This document shows positions 12,057 through 21,163 of a stretch of DNA of 64,000 nt, piece by piece. This stretch comes from Streptomyces sp. SCL15-4. GTDB lineage: Bacteria > Actinomycetota > Actinomycetes > Streptomycetales > Streptomycetaceae. The notes under the pieces are model-generated. The model worked only from the letters and a program-made list of their open reading frames with translations, was not told the origin of the DNA and did not search any database. Positions within the stretch are counted from its first letter, which is position 1; every line of letters begins with the position of its first letter. The position numbers and the translations under genes were made by a program. Where the stretch lies: NCBI RefSeq assembly GCF_033366695.1, contig NZ_JAOBTQ010000001.1:2790001-2854000 (forward strand), in the 5' to 3' direction.

Positions 12057-12683
12057 ATGAGTCACACCCTCGGTATCCGGCAGGCCCAGAAGCAGAAGAC
12101 CCGGCAGGCGTTCCTCGACGCGGCGCTCGCCCTGCTGGAGGAGCAGAGCCTGAGCAGTCTGGGCCTGCGCGAGGTCACCCGGGCCGTCGGTGTCGCCCCG
12201 ACCGCCTTCTACCGGCACTTCCGCTCGACCGCCGACCTCGGGGTGGCCCTGGTCGACGAGGCGCTGGGCAGCCTGCATCCGATGGTGCGGACGACGGTGT
12301 CCACCACGGGCGACAGCGAGGAACGGATCGCGCGCGCCGTCCAGTTGATCGCCCGTCATGTCGCCGAGTACCCCGCACACGTCAGATTCATCGCCCGCGA
12401 ACGGCACGGCGGTGTGCAGCCCGTGCGCGAGGCCATCCGGGCCCAGCTGCACCGGTTCGCCGAGGAGGTCCGGGCGGAACTGGCGCGGGACCGGGAGGCG
12501 GAGGGCTGGAGCGACGACGACCTGCTGATGCTCGCGCACCTCTACGTCGACCAGATGCTCATCACCGCCTCGCTGTTCCTGGAGGCGCTGGAGGCACCCG
12601 AGGAGGAGCGGGAGCGGGTGACCCGGCTCGCCACCCGTCAGCTGCGGCTCATCACCCTCGGCCGCACCCACTGGCTGGACTGA
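12057..12683 (+). CDS. TetR-family transcriptional regulator (FabR-like)
   Basis: 208 residues. Residues about 8-55 form the TetR DNA-binding domain, with the recognition region LREVTRAVGVAPTAFYRHF. The rest is an all-helical ligand/dimer domain with RFIARERHGG and HLYVDQMLITASLFLEAL, resembling FabR-like regulators of membrane-lipid genes; that resemblance is from memory and weak. The ATG at 12057 lies 6 bases after a candidate operator palindrome, suggesting autorepression. Confidence 0.88.
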   Translation: MSHTLGIRQAQKQKTRQAFLDAALALLEEQSLSSLGLREVTRAVGVAPTAFYRHFRSTADLGVALVDEALGSLHPMVRTTVSTTGDSEERIARAVQLIARHVAEYPAHVRFIARERHGGVQPVREAIRAQLHRFAEEVRAELARDREAEGWSDDDLLMLAHLYVDQMLITASLFLEALEAPEEERERVTRLATRQLRLITLGRTHWLD

Positions 12684-13023
12684 CCCGTCCCGCCCGGAGA
12701 ACGCGAGGAGTTGGCCCACCACGCGGCGACCCGCGCACCCGCGCCGTCATCGCCGTCGCCGACGAGGCCCGCGCCGAGGCCCGGGAGCGGGTCCTGAAGG
12801 CATGGCGCGGCGACGAGCGGACGGTGTCGTCGGCGATCGTCCCACCGGGACGGGATCTCCGGGCGGACCGCACCGCCGGCGTACGCCCGGGGCCCGTCCG
12901 AGGCGGTCGGCCGGGCCCTGCCCCGAAAGCCGCGGGAGGGACGCCCCTTCGACGCGCCGGCGCCGGCCCCCGAGGGAGCCGGCGCCTACGACAGGCCGGC
13001 GGCCCGGCCGGAGCGCGAGCCGC
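12684..13023 (+). pseudogene. Unidentified decayed coding remnant
   Basis: This 340-base gap has streptomycete codon bias but no intact gene. On the plus strand one frame reads a coherent helical stretch (VIAVADEARAEARERVLK around 12745-12800), and after a frame change another reads GPSEAVGRALPRKPREG and an acidic/proline tail up to a stop near 13037. The pattern looks like a broken, frameshifted gene; I could not recognise the parent family. Low-complexity intergenic DNA is the alternative. Confidence 0.3.
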
Positions 13024-13884
13024 TCAGCCGAGCCTGACCCGGGCCAGCTGGCGGGACTGCGCGACCAGCCGGTCCGCGCTGTCCCAGACCTCGGCGTCCT
13101 CCTCCAGGAAGCCGCCGGCCAGGTTGCGGGTGGTGATCGACACCCGCAGCGGTCCCGGGGCCGGGCGCCGGCGCACGTGGACGGTGAGTTCCACGGTCGG
13201 CACCCAGCCCTTGAGGCCCATCTCGAAGGCGGTGGGCGGCAGGGCGTCGACGGCGAGGAGCAGCGAGAGCGGGTCGGCGTCGCGGCCGTCGGCGAGGCCG
13301 AACCAGGCGCGCATCTCGCCCTTGCCGGAGGGACTGCCGAGGGCCCAGCCGGTGGTGGCCGGGTCCAGCTTGATCATCAGCCGGCCGGCGATGGCGTTGC
13401 TGCCGTCGATCGGGGCCGGGCCGTCCTCGGGGCCGAAGCACCGCTCCAGCGGGGGGATCGCGGGCGGGGCGGCCGTCGTACGGACGTCGTCGGGGAGGGC
13501 GGCGAGGTCGCCGTAGGAGGCGAGGACGCGGATGCGCTCGACCTCGTTGCCCTCGTCGTCGTACTGGAAGAGCGAGGCCTGGCCGGTGGAGAGGGTGCGG
13601 CCGGTGCGGACCGTCCCGGTGCGGACGACCGCCGGGCCGGGCCGGGAGGCGGTGAGGTAGTGGGCGGTGATGGAGAAGGGGTCCGGGTGCGGGAGGGTGT
13701 CCGCGAGGGCCCGGCCGAGCACGGCCAGCAGATAGCCGCCGTTGACGGCGCTGATGATGGTCCAGCCGGCCGAGAGGTCGATGTCGTAGACGCCGGGCTC
13801 GCGCCGGGTGACCGCGGTGTCGCGGTCGAACTCGCTGTCGCCGATCGCGGCTCGCGGGGAGGGGGCGGTAGCTGCTTCTGCCAT
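13024..13884 (-). CDS. Thioesterase-family (double hotdog, TesB-like) protein
   Basis: 286 residues matching actinobacterial acyl-CoA thioesterase-like proteins with two hotdog repeats: an N-terminal half with SAVNGGYLLAVLGRAL (hotdog helix) and a C-terminal half with TGWALGSPSG and VELTVHVRRRP. A role in hydrolysing acyl-CoA is inferred from family only; catalytic residues are not certain. It has its own promoter region of about 155 bases shared divergently with the esterase gene. Confidence 0.75.
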   Translation of the reverse strand: MAEAATAPSPRAAIGDSEFDRDTAVTRREPGVYDIDLSAGWTIISAVNGGYLLAVLGRALADTLPHPDPFSITAHYLTASRPGPAVVRTGTVRTGRTLSTGQASLFQYDDEGNEVERIRVLASYGDLAALPDDVRTTAAPPAIPPLERCFGPEDGPAPIDGSNAIAGRLMIKLDPATTGWALGSPSGKGEMRAWFGLADGRDADPLSLLLAVDALPPTAFEMGLKGWVPTVELTVHVRRRPAPGPLRVSITTRNLAGGFLEEDAEVWDSADRLVAQSRQLARVRLG

Positions 13885-14039
13885 GCGCGAAACGCTACAA
13901 CATGAAACTACTAAGCGGTAGCTTTCCCTGTTTCCGTACAGTCGATATGATCTTCACTCAGGGTGAGGATCCGGCAATTTCTCGGTAAGTGTCCGGACAC
14001 GTCCACAACCCCTGTGCCCGGATTCCCCTCTAGGGGGAC

Positions 14040-15290
14040 ATGAGCCTCACCGGGACTCCGTTCCTCTACACCACCATCGCGCTGTCCGTGGTCGCCCTGA
14101 TTCTGCCGCTCGTGCTCTGGTCACGGATGGGCGGCCCCAGACCGCTGCGGGCCGCGGCCCGCGTCCTGATGCTGCTGTTCGCCCAGGGCACGGCCGTCAC
14201 GCTGGTGTTCGTCCTGGTCAACAACCAGAACAACCTGTATGACGACTGGGCCGACCTGCTCGGCACCGGCGACCACGTCCAGCAGGCCGCCGACCTGGGC
14301 CGGGACGGCACCGGCGGCATCTCGGTGGAACGGCTGCCCCGGGTCCGGCAGTCCTTCAGGCCCGTCGGCGGGCCCGGCACGCGCGCGGCCGGCACCGTGC
14401 GCGTCACCCAGCTTCAGGGCCGGGTCTCCGGGGTGAACGCCGAGGTCTACGTCTGGCTGCCGCCGCAGTACGACGACCCGGCCTACCGGCACCACAGGTT
14501 CCCGGTGGTGGAGCTGCTGCCCGGCTATCCCGGTTCGGCGAAGGCCTGGTTCGGCGCGCTGCGCGCCCCCGAGCAGCTGCTGCCGCTGATGCGCGACGGC
14601 CGGGTGGCGCCGTTCATCCTGGTCGCCCCGCGCACCAACCTGCTGGCCGGCGTGGACACCGGCTGCGCCAACATCCCCGGTCAGGTCAACGCCGACAGCT
14701 GGCTCAGCATCGACGTGCCGAAGATGGTCAAGGACAACTTCCGCACCGAGCCGGCCCCGCGCGGCTGGGCGGTGGCCGGCTACTCGGCGGGCGCGCACTG
14801 CGCGGTGAAGCTGGCCGTGGCGCACCCCGACCGGTACCGGGCCGCGGTGAGCATGTCCGGCTACAACGACCCGATCGCCGAACGCGACTCCCTCGCCGCC
14901 CAGAGCCCCGCCCTGCGCGCCGCGAACAACCCCTACGCACTGCTGCGGAAGGCGGCCACGCCGCCGCCGGTCGCGCTGTACCTCTCCGGCCAGCCCGGCG
15001 ACGGCTACCAGGCGGGCATGGCGCTGCGGTCCGCCGCCAAGGCGCCCACCACCGTGAGCGTGGTCTTCCTGCCGCGCAGTGCGGGCGGTCACACCCTGGC
15101 GCTGTGGCGCCCGCAGATACCCGCCGTCTTCCGCTGGCTGACCCTCCAGATGGGGCAGAGCCACGCCAAGGGGCGGGACACCTCCGTCGCCGGGGCCGCT
15201 ACTCCTCCGTCACCGTCGAGCGCCGGTTCCACGCACGAGGCGCTCGCCAGTGGAACCGCATCGCGAGCAGGCGCAGCACGAACGCCGTGA
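14040..15290 (+). CDS. Membrane-anchored esterase / antigen-85-like alpha/beta hydrolase
   Basis: 416 residues. Two N-terminal transmembrane helices (about residues 8-27 and 42-62) precede an extracytoplasmic esterase domain of the PF00756 type: VELLPGYPGS, then the nucleophile elbow AVAGYSAGAHCAVKLA, and a late His in SAGGHTLALW. Such proteins act as acyl esterases or acyltransferases at the cell surface. The C-terminus is a Ser/Ala/Thr-rich tail that overlaps the convergent UPF0126 gene by 92 bases. Confidence 0.82.
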   Translation: MSLTGTPFLYTTIALSVVALILPLVLWSRMGGPRPLRAAARVLMLLFAQGTAVTLVFVLVNNQNNLYDDWADLLGTGDHVQQAADLGRDGTGGISVERLPRVRQSFRPVGGPGTRAAGTVRVTQLQGRVSGVNAEVYVWLPPQYDDPAYRHHRFPVVELLPGYPGSAKAWFGALRAPEQLLPLMRDGRVAPFILVAPRTNLLAGVDTGCANIPGQVNADSWLSIDVPKMVKDNFRTEPAPRGWAVAGYSAGAHCAVKLAVAHPDRYRAAVSMSGYNDPIAERDSLAAQSPALRAANNPYALLRKAATPPPVALYLSGQPGDGYQAGMALRSAAKAPTTVSVVFLPRSAGGHTLALWRPQIPAVFRWLTLQMGQSHAKGRDTSVAGAATPPSPSSAGSTHEALASGTASRAGAARTP

Positions 15291-15858
15291 GGGCCGCGAA
15301 TCCGCTGGTGAGCGGGGAGAGCGCGTCGTAGCGGATGCACAGCACCACCATCGCGGAGCCCACGATCGCCGGGACCGCGTACAGGTCGCGGTCCCAGCGC
15401 AGCAGCGAGGGCACCTCGTTGGCCAGCACGTCCCGCAGCACACCGCCGCCCACGGCGGTGGCCAGGCCCAGCGTCGCCGACGCGGTCAGGCCGAGCCCGT
15501 GGCTGTACGCCTTCGTGGTGCCGCTGACGCAGAACAGGCCGAGGCCGGCCGCGTCGAAGACGAGCACCGCCGACTGGATGCGCTCCACGTGCGGGTGCAG
15601 GAAGAAGACGACGAGCGCGGCGAGCAGCGGCGTGACGAAGTAGCCGAGGTCCGTGAAGGCCGCCGGGGGCACGGCCCCGATGACCAGGTCGCGGAACAGC
15701 CCGCCGCCCAGCGCGGTGACCTCGGCGAGCACGGCGATGCCGAACACGTCGAAGTTCTTCCGGACGGCCAGCAGGGCGCCGGAGATCGCGAACACGAAGA
15801 TCCCGATCACGTCGAGCGTGTGCTGGACGGAGGGGCTGAAGAGTTGCTGGAGCTGCAC
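15199..15858 (-). CDS. UPF0126/TRIC-type cation channel family membrane protein
   Basis: 219 residues with about seven hydrophobic helices. Internal duplication typical of the family: GIFVFAISGALLAVRK and ALGGGLFRDLVIGAVPP in the first half, GLGLFCVSGTTKAY and AVGGGVLRDVLANEVP in the second, each with the conserved GGGxxRD element. Bacterial homologues form trimeric channels permeable to monovalent cations; a glycine transporter role has also been suggested for relatives. The 3' end overlaps the esterase gene by 92 bases on the opposite strand. Confidence 0.88.
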   Translation of the reverse strand: MQLQQLFSPSVQHTLDVIGIFVFAISGALLAVRKNFDVFGIAVLAEVTALGGGLFRDLVIGAVPPAAFTDLGYFVTPLLAALVVFFLHPHVERIQSAVLVFDAAGLGLFCVSGTTKAYSHGLGLTASATLGLATAVGGGVLRDVLANEVPSLLRWDRDLYAVPAIVGSAMVVLCIRYDALSPLTSGFAALTAFVLRLLAMRFHWRAPRAWNRRSTVTEE

Positions 15859-15904
15859 CCTGACATTCTCGCCTGCCGGAGTGCCTGAACCTTACAAAGT
15901 TAGG

Positions 15905-17296
15905 CTAGAGGGCAGGTTTCCCTGTCGTGAACAGCCAGGTGTCGAAGAGGTCGTCCAGCTGCCGTCCGCTGACGCGCTCGGCGAGCCGGATGAAGTCGGC
16001 GGTGCCGGCGTTGCCGTACCGGTGGAGCGAGGTCCACGCGGGCAGCAGCCGGAAGAAGGCCGGGTCGCCGATCCGCTCGCGCAGCATCTGGAGGGTCATC
16101 GCGCCGCGCTGGTAGACGGCGGAGGCGAACATGGTGTCCCGCTCCGGGGCACCGGGCCTGACCTGCCAGAAGTCGGAGTCGGCGGGCCGGGAGCCGTATC
16201 CGGCGAGGAAGGAGTCGTGGGCGGAGCGGGTGCCCTTGTGCTCGGCCCACAGCCACTGGGCGTAGGTGGCGAAGCCCTCGTTGAGCCAGATGTCGTTCCA
16301 GCGCGCCACGCTCACCGAGTCGCCGAACCACTGGTGGGCCAGCTCGTGCACGATGGTCGTCTCGCTGCGCACCGCCGAGTAGGCGGGCTTGCTCTGCACC
16401 TCCAGCGAGAACCCGGCCTCCGGCATGTCGTCGACGATGGCGCCGGTCTCCTCGAAGGGGTACGGCCCGAAGAGCCGCGACCAGTAGTCGGTGACGGCGG
16501 AGGTGACGCCGTAGACGTCGACGGTGTTGGCGTCCTTCAGCACCGGGTCGATCGCCACGTAGACCGGGATGCCGCCGGGGGTCCGGCCGGTCCGCACGTC
16601 GAACTTCCCGATGGTGGCGGTGGCCAGGTAGGTGGCCATCGGCCTGGACTCCCGCCAGTGGGTGTACGTCGAGCCGTCCTTGTCGTACGCCGACACCAGC
16701 CGGCCGTTGGAGACGGCGGTCAGGCCCTGCGGCGCCTTGATCCGGATGTCGTAGGTGGCCTTGTCGGCGGGGTGGTCGCTGGACGGGAACCAGGTCGAGG
16801 CGGCGTTGGGCTCGCAGGCGACGAAGACGCCGTCGGCGGTCTTCATCCAGCCGTAGTCGGAGCCGAAGACGATGGGGCCGCCGAGGGCCTCGGGGACGCC
16901 GTCGTAGGTGACGGAGACGGTGAAGTCGCGGCCCTCGGCCAGCGGCCGGCGCGGGGTGACGGTGACCTCGTCGCCGCCCCGGGTGAACGCCGCCCGTCTG
17001 CCGTCCACCTCGACCCGCGATATCCGCAGCTTCTGGAGGTCGAGATCGAAGGAGGACAGGGTCTGGGTGGCGCGCGCGGTGAGGGTGGTACGGCCGTCCA
17101 GGCGGCCGGTGCCGGGCGCGTAGGCCACGTCCAGGTCGTAATGGCGGGCGTCGTAGCCGCCGTTGCCGAGGTGCGGGAAGTAGGGGTCGCCGATGCCGGG
17201 GGCGCCCTGGGTGGGGGGCGCGGAGGCGGCGATGGCGAGGAGGGAGGCCGCCGCGGTGGCGAGGACCCCCAGACGTGCCGAACGGGAGAGTGCCAT
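15905..17296 (-). CDS. Secreted M1-family zinc metallopeptidase
   Basis: 463 residues from the ATG at 17296 (AAAGGGACGA ribosome site). A Sec signal peptide (residues about 1-31, ending near PTQGA) exports it. The peptidase domain carries the zinc site HELAHQWFGD and the third ligand 18 residues on in NEGFATY. The classical GAMEN exopeptidase motif is replaced by a stretch around FSLEVQSKPAYS, so it may be an endopeptidase-leaning or small M1 enzyme of the Streptomyces type; the protein is shorter than aminopeptidase N. Monocistronic, downstream of the ABC importer cluster. Confidence 0.92.
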   Translation of the reverse strand: MALSRSARLGVLATAAASLLAIAASAPPTQGAPGIGDPYFPHLGNGGYDARHYDLDVAYAPGTGRLDGRTTLTARATQTLSSFDLDLQKLRISRVEVDGRRAAFTRGGDEVTVTPRRPLAEGRDFTVSVTYDGVPEALGGPIVFGSDYGWMKTADGVFVACEPNAASTWFPSSDHPADKATYDIRIKAPQGLTAVSNGRLVSAYDKDGSTYTHWRESRPMATYLATATIGKFDVRTGRTPGGIPVYVAIDPVLKDANTVDVYGVTSAVTDYWSRLFGPYPFEETGAIVDDMPEAGFSLEVQSKPAYSAVRSETTIVHELAHQWFGDSVSVARWNDIWLNEGFATYAQWLWAEHKGTRSAHDSFLAGYGSRPADSDFWQVRPGAPERDTMFASAVYQRGAMTLQMLRERIGDPAFFRLLPAWTSLHRYGNAGTADFIRLAERVSGRQLDDLFDTWLFTTGKPAL

Positions 17297-17394
17297 GAGT
17301 CGTCCCTTTCGAGCGTGCCGATCAGTGGTCGGACACGGACGACTCTGCACTCTCCCGTTCAGGCATGTTCATGACTTTGCCCAGTCGTCACGCG

Positions 17395-18999
17395 CTACGT
17401 GCCGGACGGCTCCTCGGAGCCGGTCCCGGCGGAGGGCTTGCCGGGCGTCTTCTTCGCCGCCTTCCGGGTCGTCCTCGGCGTGGACTTCGCGCCGGGACCG
17501 GTCTTCTCCCCGGACGCCTCCGTCGCCGCGGCGGCCGCGGCGGCCTCGGGAGCCGGCGCGGTGTCGGCGGCCTCGGCGACGGCCTCGGCGGACGCGGCGG
17601 CCTTGTCCGGCTCGGAGTCGGCGGCCTGGGAGGCCTCTTCGGCGGCGGTCTCCCCAGACGCCTCTTCGGAGACGGCCGCCTCGGAAGCCTTCTCGGAAGC
17701 GGTCGCCTCGGAAGCCTTCTCGGAGTCCGTGTCCTGCGCGGCCGGCTTCTTCTCGGCCGCCGGCTCCTTCTCGGCCGCCGGCTTCTCCGCCGCCGACTCC
17801 TTGGTGGCCGCCGGCTTCTCCGCCGCCGGCTCCTTGGTGGCCGCCGGTTCCTTCTCGGCCGAACCGTCGGAGACGACCGCGTCCGGGACCAGTTCCGACG
17901 CCTTCTTCGCCGCCGACAGCAGCACCGTGTCCTGCGGGGCCTGGTCGGCGAAGTTCTCCGGGTGGTGGCAGGCCACCCGCTGGCCCGGCCTCAGCTCGAT
18001 CAGCTGCGGCTCGGTCGTCCGGCAGATCTCCGTCGCCTTCCAGCAGCGGGTGTGGAACCGGCAGCCGGGGGGCGGGGCGATCGGGGACGGAACGTCACCG
18101 CGCAGCAGGATGCGCTCGTTCTTCCGCCCCCGGCGCTTGGTGTCCGGCACCGGCACCGCCGACATCAGTGCCTTGGTGTACGGGTGCATCGGCGCCTCGT
18201 ACAGCGAGGTGCGGTCGGCCAGCTCCACGATCTTGCCGAGGTACATCACCGCGATCCGGTCCGACACGTGCCGGACCACCGACAGGTCGTGGGCGATGAT
18301 CACATAGGTCAGGCCCAGCTCCTGCTGGAGGTCGTCCATGAGGTTGACGACCTGCGCCTGGATCGACACGTCCAGCGCGGAGACCGGCTCGTCCGCCACC
18401 ACCAGCTTCGGCTTCAGCGCGAGCGCGCGGGCGATGCCGATGCGCTGGCGCTGGCCGCCGGAGAACTCGTGCGGGTAGCGGTTGTAGTGCTCGGGGCTGA
18501 GGCCGACCAGGGAGAGGAGCCGCTGGACCTCCTTCTTGACCCCGCCCTCCGGCTCCACGCCCTGGAGCCGGAAGGGCGCCGAGACGATCGAGCCGATGGT
18601 GTGGCGGGGGTTCAGGGAACCGTACGGGTCCTGGAAGATCATCTGGATGTCGCGGCGCAGCGGACGCATCTGCCCGGTGCTCAGCCGCGTGATGTCCCGG
18701 CCCTCGAAGGTGATCTTCCCGCCGGTCGGGTCCTGGAGACGGGTGATGACCCGGCCCATGGTCGACTTGCCGCAGCCGGACTCGCCGACCACGCCCAGGG
18801 TCTCGCCCTTGCGCACCTCGAAGTCGATCCCGTCGACGGCCTTCACGGCGCCGACCTGGCGCTGCAGGATCCCCTTCTTGATCGGGAAGTGCTTGGTCAG
18901 GCCCTCGACCCTGAGCAGCACCTCGCGGTCCGCCGAGCCCTCGGAGGCCGGCGCCTGCGGAGGGATCGCGGCCTCGTCCGTCTTCTTGGTCTCACTCAC
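17395..18999 (-). CDS. Oligopeptide ABC transporter ATP-binding protein (DppF/OppF type) with long low-complexity tail
   Basis: 534 residues. The ATPase part (about residues 25-330) has Walker A GESGCGKST, signature FSGGQRQRIGIA, Walker B LVVADEPVSALD and the C-terminal oligo_HPY region with the CRFHTRCWKATEIC cysteines of peptide importers. The last ~190 residues are a low-complexity Ala/Glu/Lys/Pro repeat (units like PAAEKPAATKE, then SEKASEA) ending in a basic TTRKAAKKTPGK segment; this is absent from ordinary OppF. Its start overlaps the preceding ATPase gene by 4 bases (ATGA), so it is translationally coupled as the last gene of the five-gene operon. Confidence 0.93.
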   Translation of the reverse strand: MSETKKTDEAAIPPQAPASEGSADREVLLRVEGLTKHFPIKKGILQRQVGAVKAVDGIDFEVRKGETLGVVGESGCGKSTMGRVITRLQDPTGGKITFEGRDITRLSTGQMRPLRRDIQMIFQDPYGSLNPRHTIGSIVSAPFRLQGVEPEGGVKKEVQRLLSLVGLSPEHYNRYPHEFSGGQRQRIGIARALALKPKLVVADEPVSALDVSIQAQVVNLMDDLQQELGLTYVIIAHDLSVVRHVSDRIAVMYLGKIVELADRTSLYEAPMHPYTKALMSAVPVPDTKRRGRKNERILLRGDVPSPIAPPPGCRFHTRCWKATEICRTTEPQLIELRPGQRVACHHPENFADQAPQDTVLLSAAKKASELVPDAVVSDGSAEKEPAATKEPAAEKPAATKESAAEKPAAEKEPAAEKKPAAQDTDSEKASEATASEKASEAAVSEEASGETAAEEASQAADSEPDKAAASAEAVAEAADTAPAPEAAAAAAATEASGEKTGPGAKSTPRTTRKAAKKTPGKPSAGTGSEEPSGT

Positions 19000-20087
19000 A
19001 GCTTCGGCGCAATCTCTTCGGTCCAGATCCGCTGGCGGTCCTCGGTCGGGAGGTGACAGGCGGACCAGTGCCCGGTGCTCACCTGCTCCAGCTCGGGGCG
19101 CACCGTGCGGGTGACGTTCCCCTTGGGGATGTCCGCGTACGGGCAGCGCGGGTGGAAGGCGCAGCCCGAGGGGACGTTGATGAGGCTCGGCGGCTGGCCC
19201 TTGACCGGGATGAGCCGTTCGGAGGTCTCGCGGTCGATGCGGGGCATCGAGCCGAGCAGGCCCCAGGTGTAGGGGTGCTGCGGCTGCTCGAAGACCTCAT
19301 CGGCCGGACCGCGCTCCACGCATCGGCCGCCGTACATCACCAGGACCTCGTCGGCGATCTCGGCGACCACGCCGAGGTCGTGGGTGATCATGACGACCGC
19401 GGAGCCGAACTCCTTCTGCAGGTCCCGGATCAGGTCGAGGATCTGCGCCTGGACGGTCACGTCGAGGGCGGTGGTCGGCTCGTCCGCGATGAGCAGCTCG
19501 GGGTTGTTGACCAGGGCCATGGCGATCATGGCGCGCTGGCGCATACCGCCGGAGAACTCGTGCGGGTAGCCGTCGACGCGCTTGGCGGGCTCGGGGATGC
19601 CGACCCGGTCGAGCATCTCGATGGCCCGGGTGCGGGCCACCTTCTTGCTGACGTCGTGGTGCACCCGGTACGCCTCGACGATCTGGTCGCCGACCTTGTA
19701 GTAGGGGTGCATCGCGGACAGCGGGTCCTGGAAGATCATCGCCATCTCCCGGCCGCGCAGCTTGCGCACCTCGTCCGGGGAGGAGGAGATCAGTTCCTTG
19801 CCGTTCAGCCAGATCTCGCCGGACATCCGCACGTTCTTGCCGCGCGCGCCGAGCCGGTGCAGGCCCATGATGGCCAGCGAGGTCACCGACTTGCCGGAGC
19901 CGGACTCGCCCACGATGGCGAGGGTCTTGCCCTTCTCCAGCGAGAAGCTGACCCCGTCGACGGACTTGACCAGGCCGTCGTCGGTCGGGAAGTGCACCTT
20001 GAGGTCGCGGACCTCCAGGAAGGCTTCGGGGGCCTTGGCGGGGGCGGGCTCGCCCACCGCGGCACCGGTCTTGGAGAGTTCGGTCAC
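18996..20087 (-). CDS. Oligopeptide ABC transporter ATP-binding protein (DppD/OppD type)
   Basis: 363 residues from a GTG at 20087 (GTGAGG ribosome site 5 bases before; encodes VTELSKTG). Walker [12 protein letters not shown], signature [12 protein letters not shown], Walker [13 protein letters not shown] and a C-terminal [11 protein letters not shown] cysteine motif that in DppD relatives can bind a cluster. It pairs with the next ATPase to energise peptide uptake. The start overlaps the upstream permease stop by 4 bases (GTGA), and its own end overlaps the next gene by 4. Confidence 0.93.
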   Translation of the reverse strand: MTELSKTGAAVGEPAPAKAPEAFLEVRDLKVHFPTDDGLVKSVDGVSFSLEKGKTLAIVGESGSGKSVTSLAIMGLHRLGARGKNVRMSGEIWLNGKELISSSPDEVRKLRGREMAMIFQDPLSAMHPYYKVGDQIVEAYRVHHDVSKKVARTRAIEMLDRVGIPEPAKRVDGYPHEFSGGMRQRAMIAMALVNNPELLIADEPTTALDVTVQAQILDLIRDLQKEFGSAVVMITHDLGVVAEIADEVLVMYGGRCVERGPADEVFEQPQHPYTWGLLGSMPRIDRETSERLIPVKGQPPSLINVPSGCAFHPRCPYADIPKGNVTRTVRPELEQVSTGHWSACHLPTEDRQRIWTEEIAPKL

Positions 20088-21091
20088 GAGAGCCTCACCC
20101 GCGGGTCGGCGGCGGCGTAGAGCACGTCCACCACAAGATTTGCGATCACGACGAAGAAGGCGGCGAGCAGGGTCACGCCGAGGATCTTGGGCAGGTCGTT
20201 GTCGGTGATGCCCTGCACCGCGTACTCGCCGATGCCGTGCAGCGAGAACACCGACTCGGTGATCACGGCGCCGCCGAGCAGCAGACCGAGGTCCATGCCG
20301 AAGACGGTGATGATCGGGGTGAGCGCGGAGCGCAGCCCGTGCTTGACCACCACCCGGCGCTCGACCAGGCCCTTGGACCGGGCCGTGCGGATGAAGTCCT
20401 CGTTCATCGTCTCCAGCATCCCCGAGCGGGTCAGCCGGGCGTAGATGGCGGAGTACAGCAGGGCCAGCGAACACCAGGCCAGGAAGAGGGTGTTGGCCCA
20501 CTGCGCCGGGTTCTCCGTGAGCGGGACGTAGGTGCGTCCGAAGATCGGGATCTGGACGGTGAAGAGCAGCTGCGCCAGCTTGCCCGTGAAGAACATGGGC
20601 AGCGAGACACCGGCGAGCGCGACGCCCATGAAGGCGCGGTCGAAGAACGAGCGCGGCTTCAGCGCGGAGATCACGCCGACCACCACACCGGAGACGAGCC
20701 ACAGCACGGCGGCCCCCGCGGCCAGCGAGGCCGTGACCGGGATGCGGGAGGTCAGCTCCGGCCAGACCGCCTGGTGGTTCTTGAAGGAGTAGCCGAAGCA
20801 CGGCGCGTCGCAGTGCACCGTGGTCGGGCCGAGGTCGTACGTGGCGCCGGCCACGATCCCCTTGATGAAGTGCCAGTACTGGACGTAGACGGGCTGGTCC
20901 AGACCGAGGTTGTGCTTGACCGCGGCGATGTCCGCCTTCGACGGGCTCTTGCCGATGTACTGCTGTGCCAGCTGGTCCGCCGTCTGGCCGGCGAGTCGCG
21001 GCAGCAGGAAGAAGATGGCGAAGGTGACCGCGGAGACGACCAGCAGCAGGATCACTGCCGCGAACGTCCGGCGGAGGATGTACGAGATCAC
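20084..21091 (-). CDS. Oligopeptide ABC transporter permease (DppB/OppB type)
   Basis: 335 residues with six predicted membrane helices, beginning YILRRTFAAVILLLVVSAV. The extended periplasmic loop after helix 1 and the EAA-type cytoplasmic loop (around FIRTARSKGLVERRVVVKHG) are typical of the OppB class of binding-protein-dependent permeases. It is separated from the upstream binding-protein gene by 72 bases that contain a stable hairpin, and coupled by 4-base overlap to the ATPase downstream. Confidence 0.93.
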   Translation of the reverse strand: MISYILRRTFAAVILLLVVSAVTFAIFFLLPRLAGQTADQLAQQYIGKSPSKADIAAVKHNLGLDQPVYVQYWHFIKGIVAGATYDLGPTTVHCDAPCFGYSFKNHQAVWPELTSRIPVTASLAAGAAVLWLVSGVVVGVISALKPRSFFDRAFMGVALAGVSLPMFFTGKLAQLLFTVQIPIFGRTYVPLTENPAQWANTLFLAWCSLALLYSAIYARLTRSGMLETMNEDFIRTARSKGLVERRVVVKHGLRSALTPIITVFGMDLGLLLGGAVITESVFSLHGIGEYAVQGITDNDLPKILGVTLLAAFFVVIANLVVDVLYAAADPRVRLS

Positions 21092-21104
21092 GGGGGCCGG
21101 CGCT

Positions 21105-21136
21105 GGTGCCCGCGGGCCGGGGGGCCCACGGGCACC
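21105..21136 (-). terminator. Hairpin between binding-protein and permease genes
   Basis: GGTGCCCG (21105-21112) pairs with CGGGCACC (21129-21136), with further GGGCC/GGCCC pairing inside the loop. On the minus-strand transcript it follows the solute-binding-protein stop. Such intercistronic hairpins usually act as partial terminators or 3' stabilisers that keep the binding protein more abundant than the permeases. Confidence 0.65.
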
Positions 21137-21163
21137 AATGCCTTCACCTGCCTTCCGGGGCTG

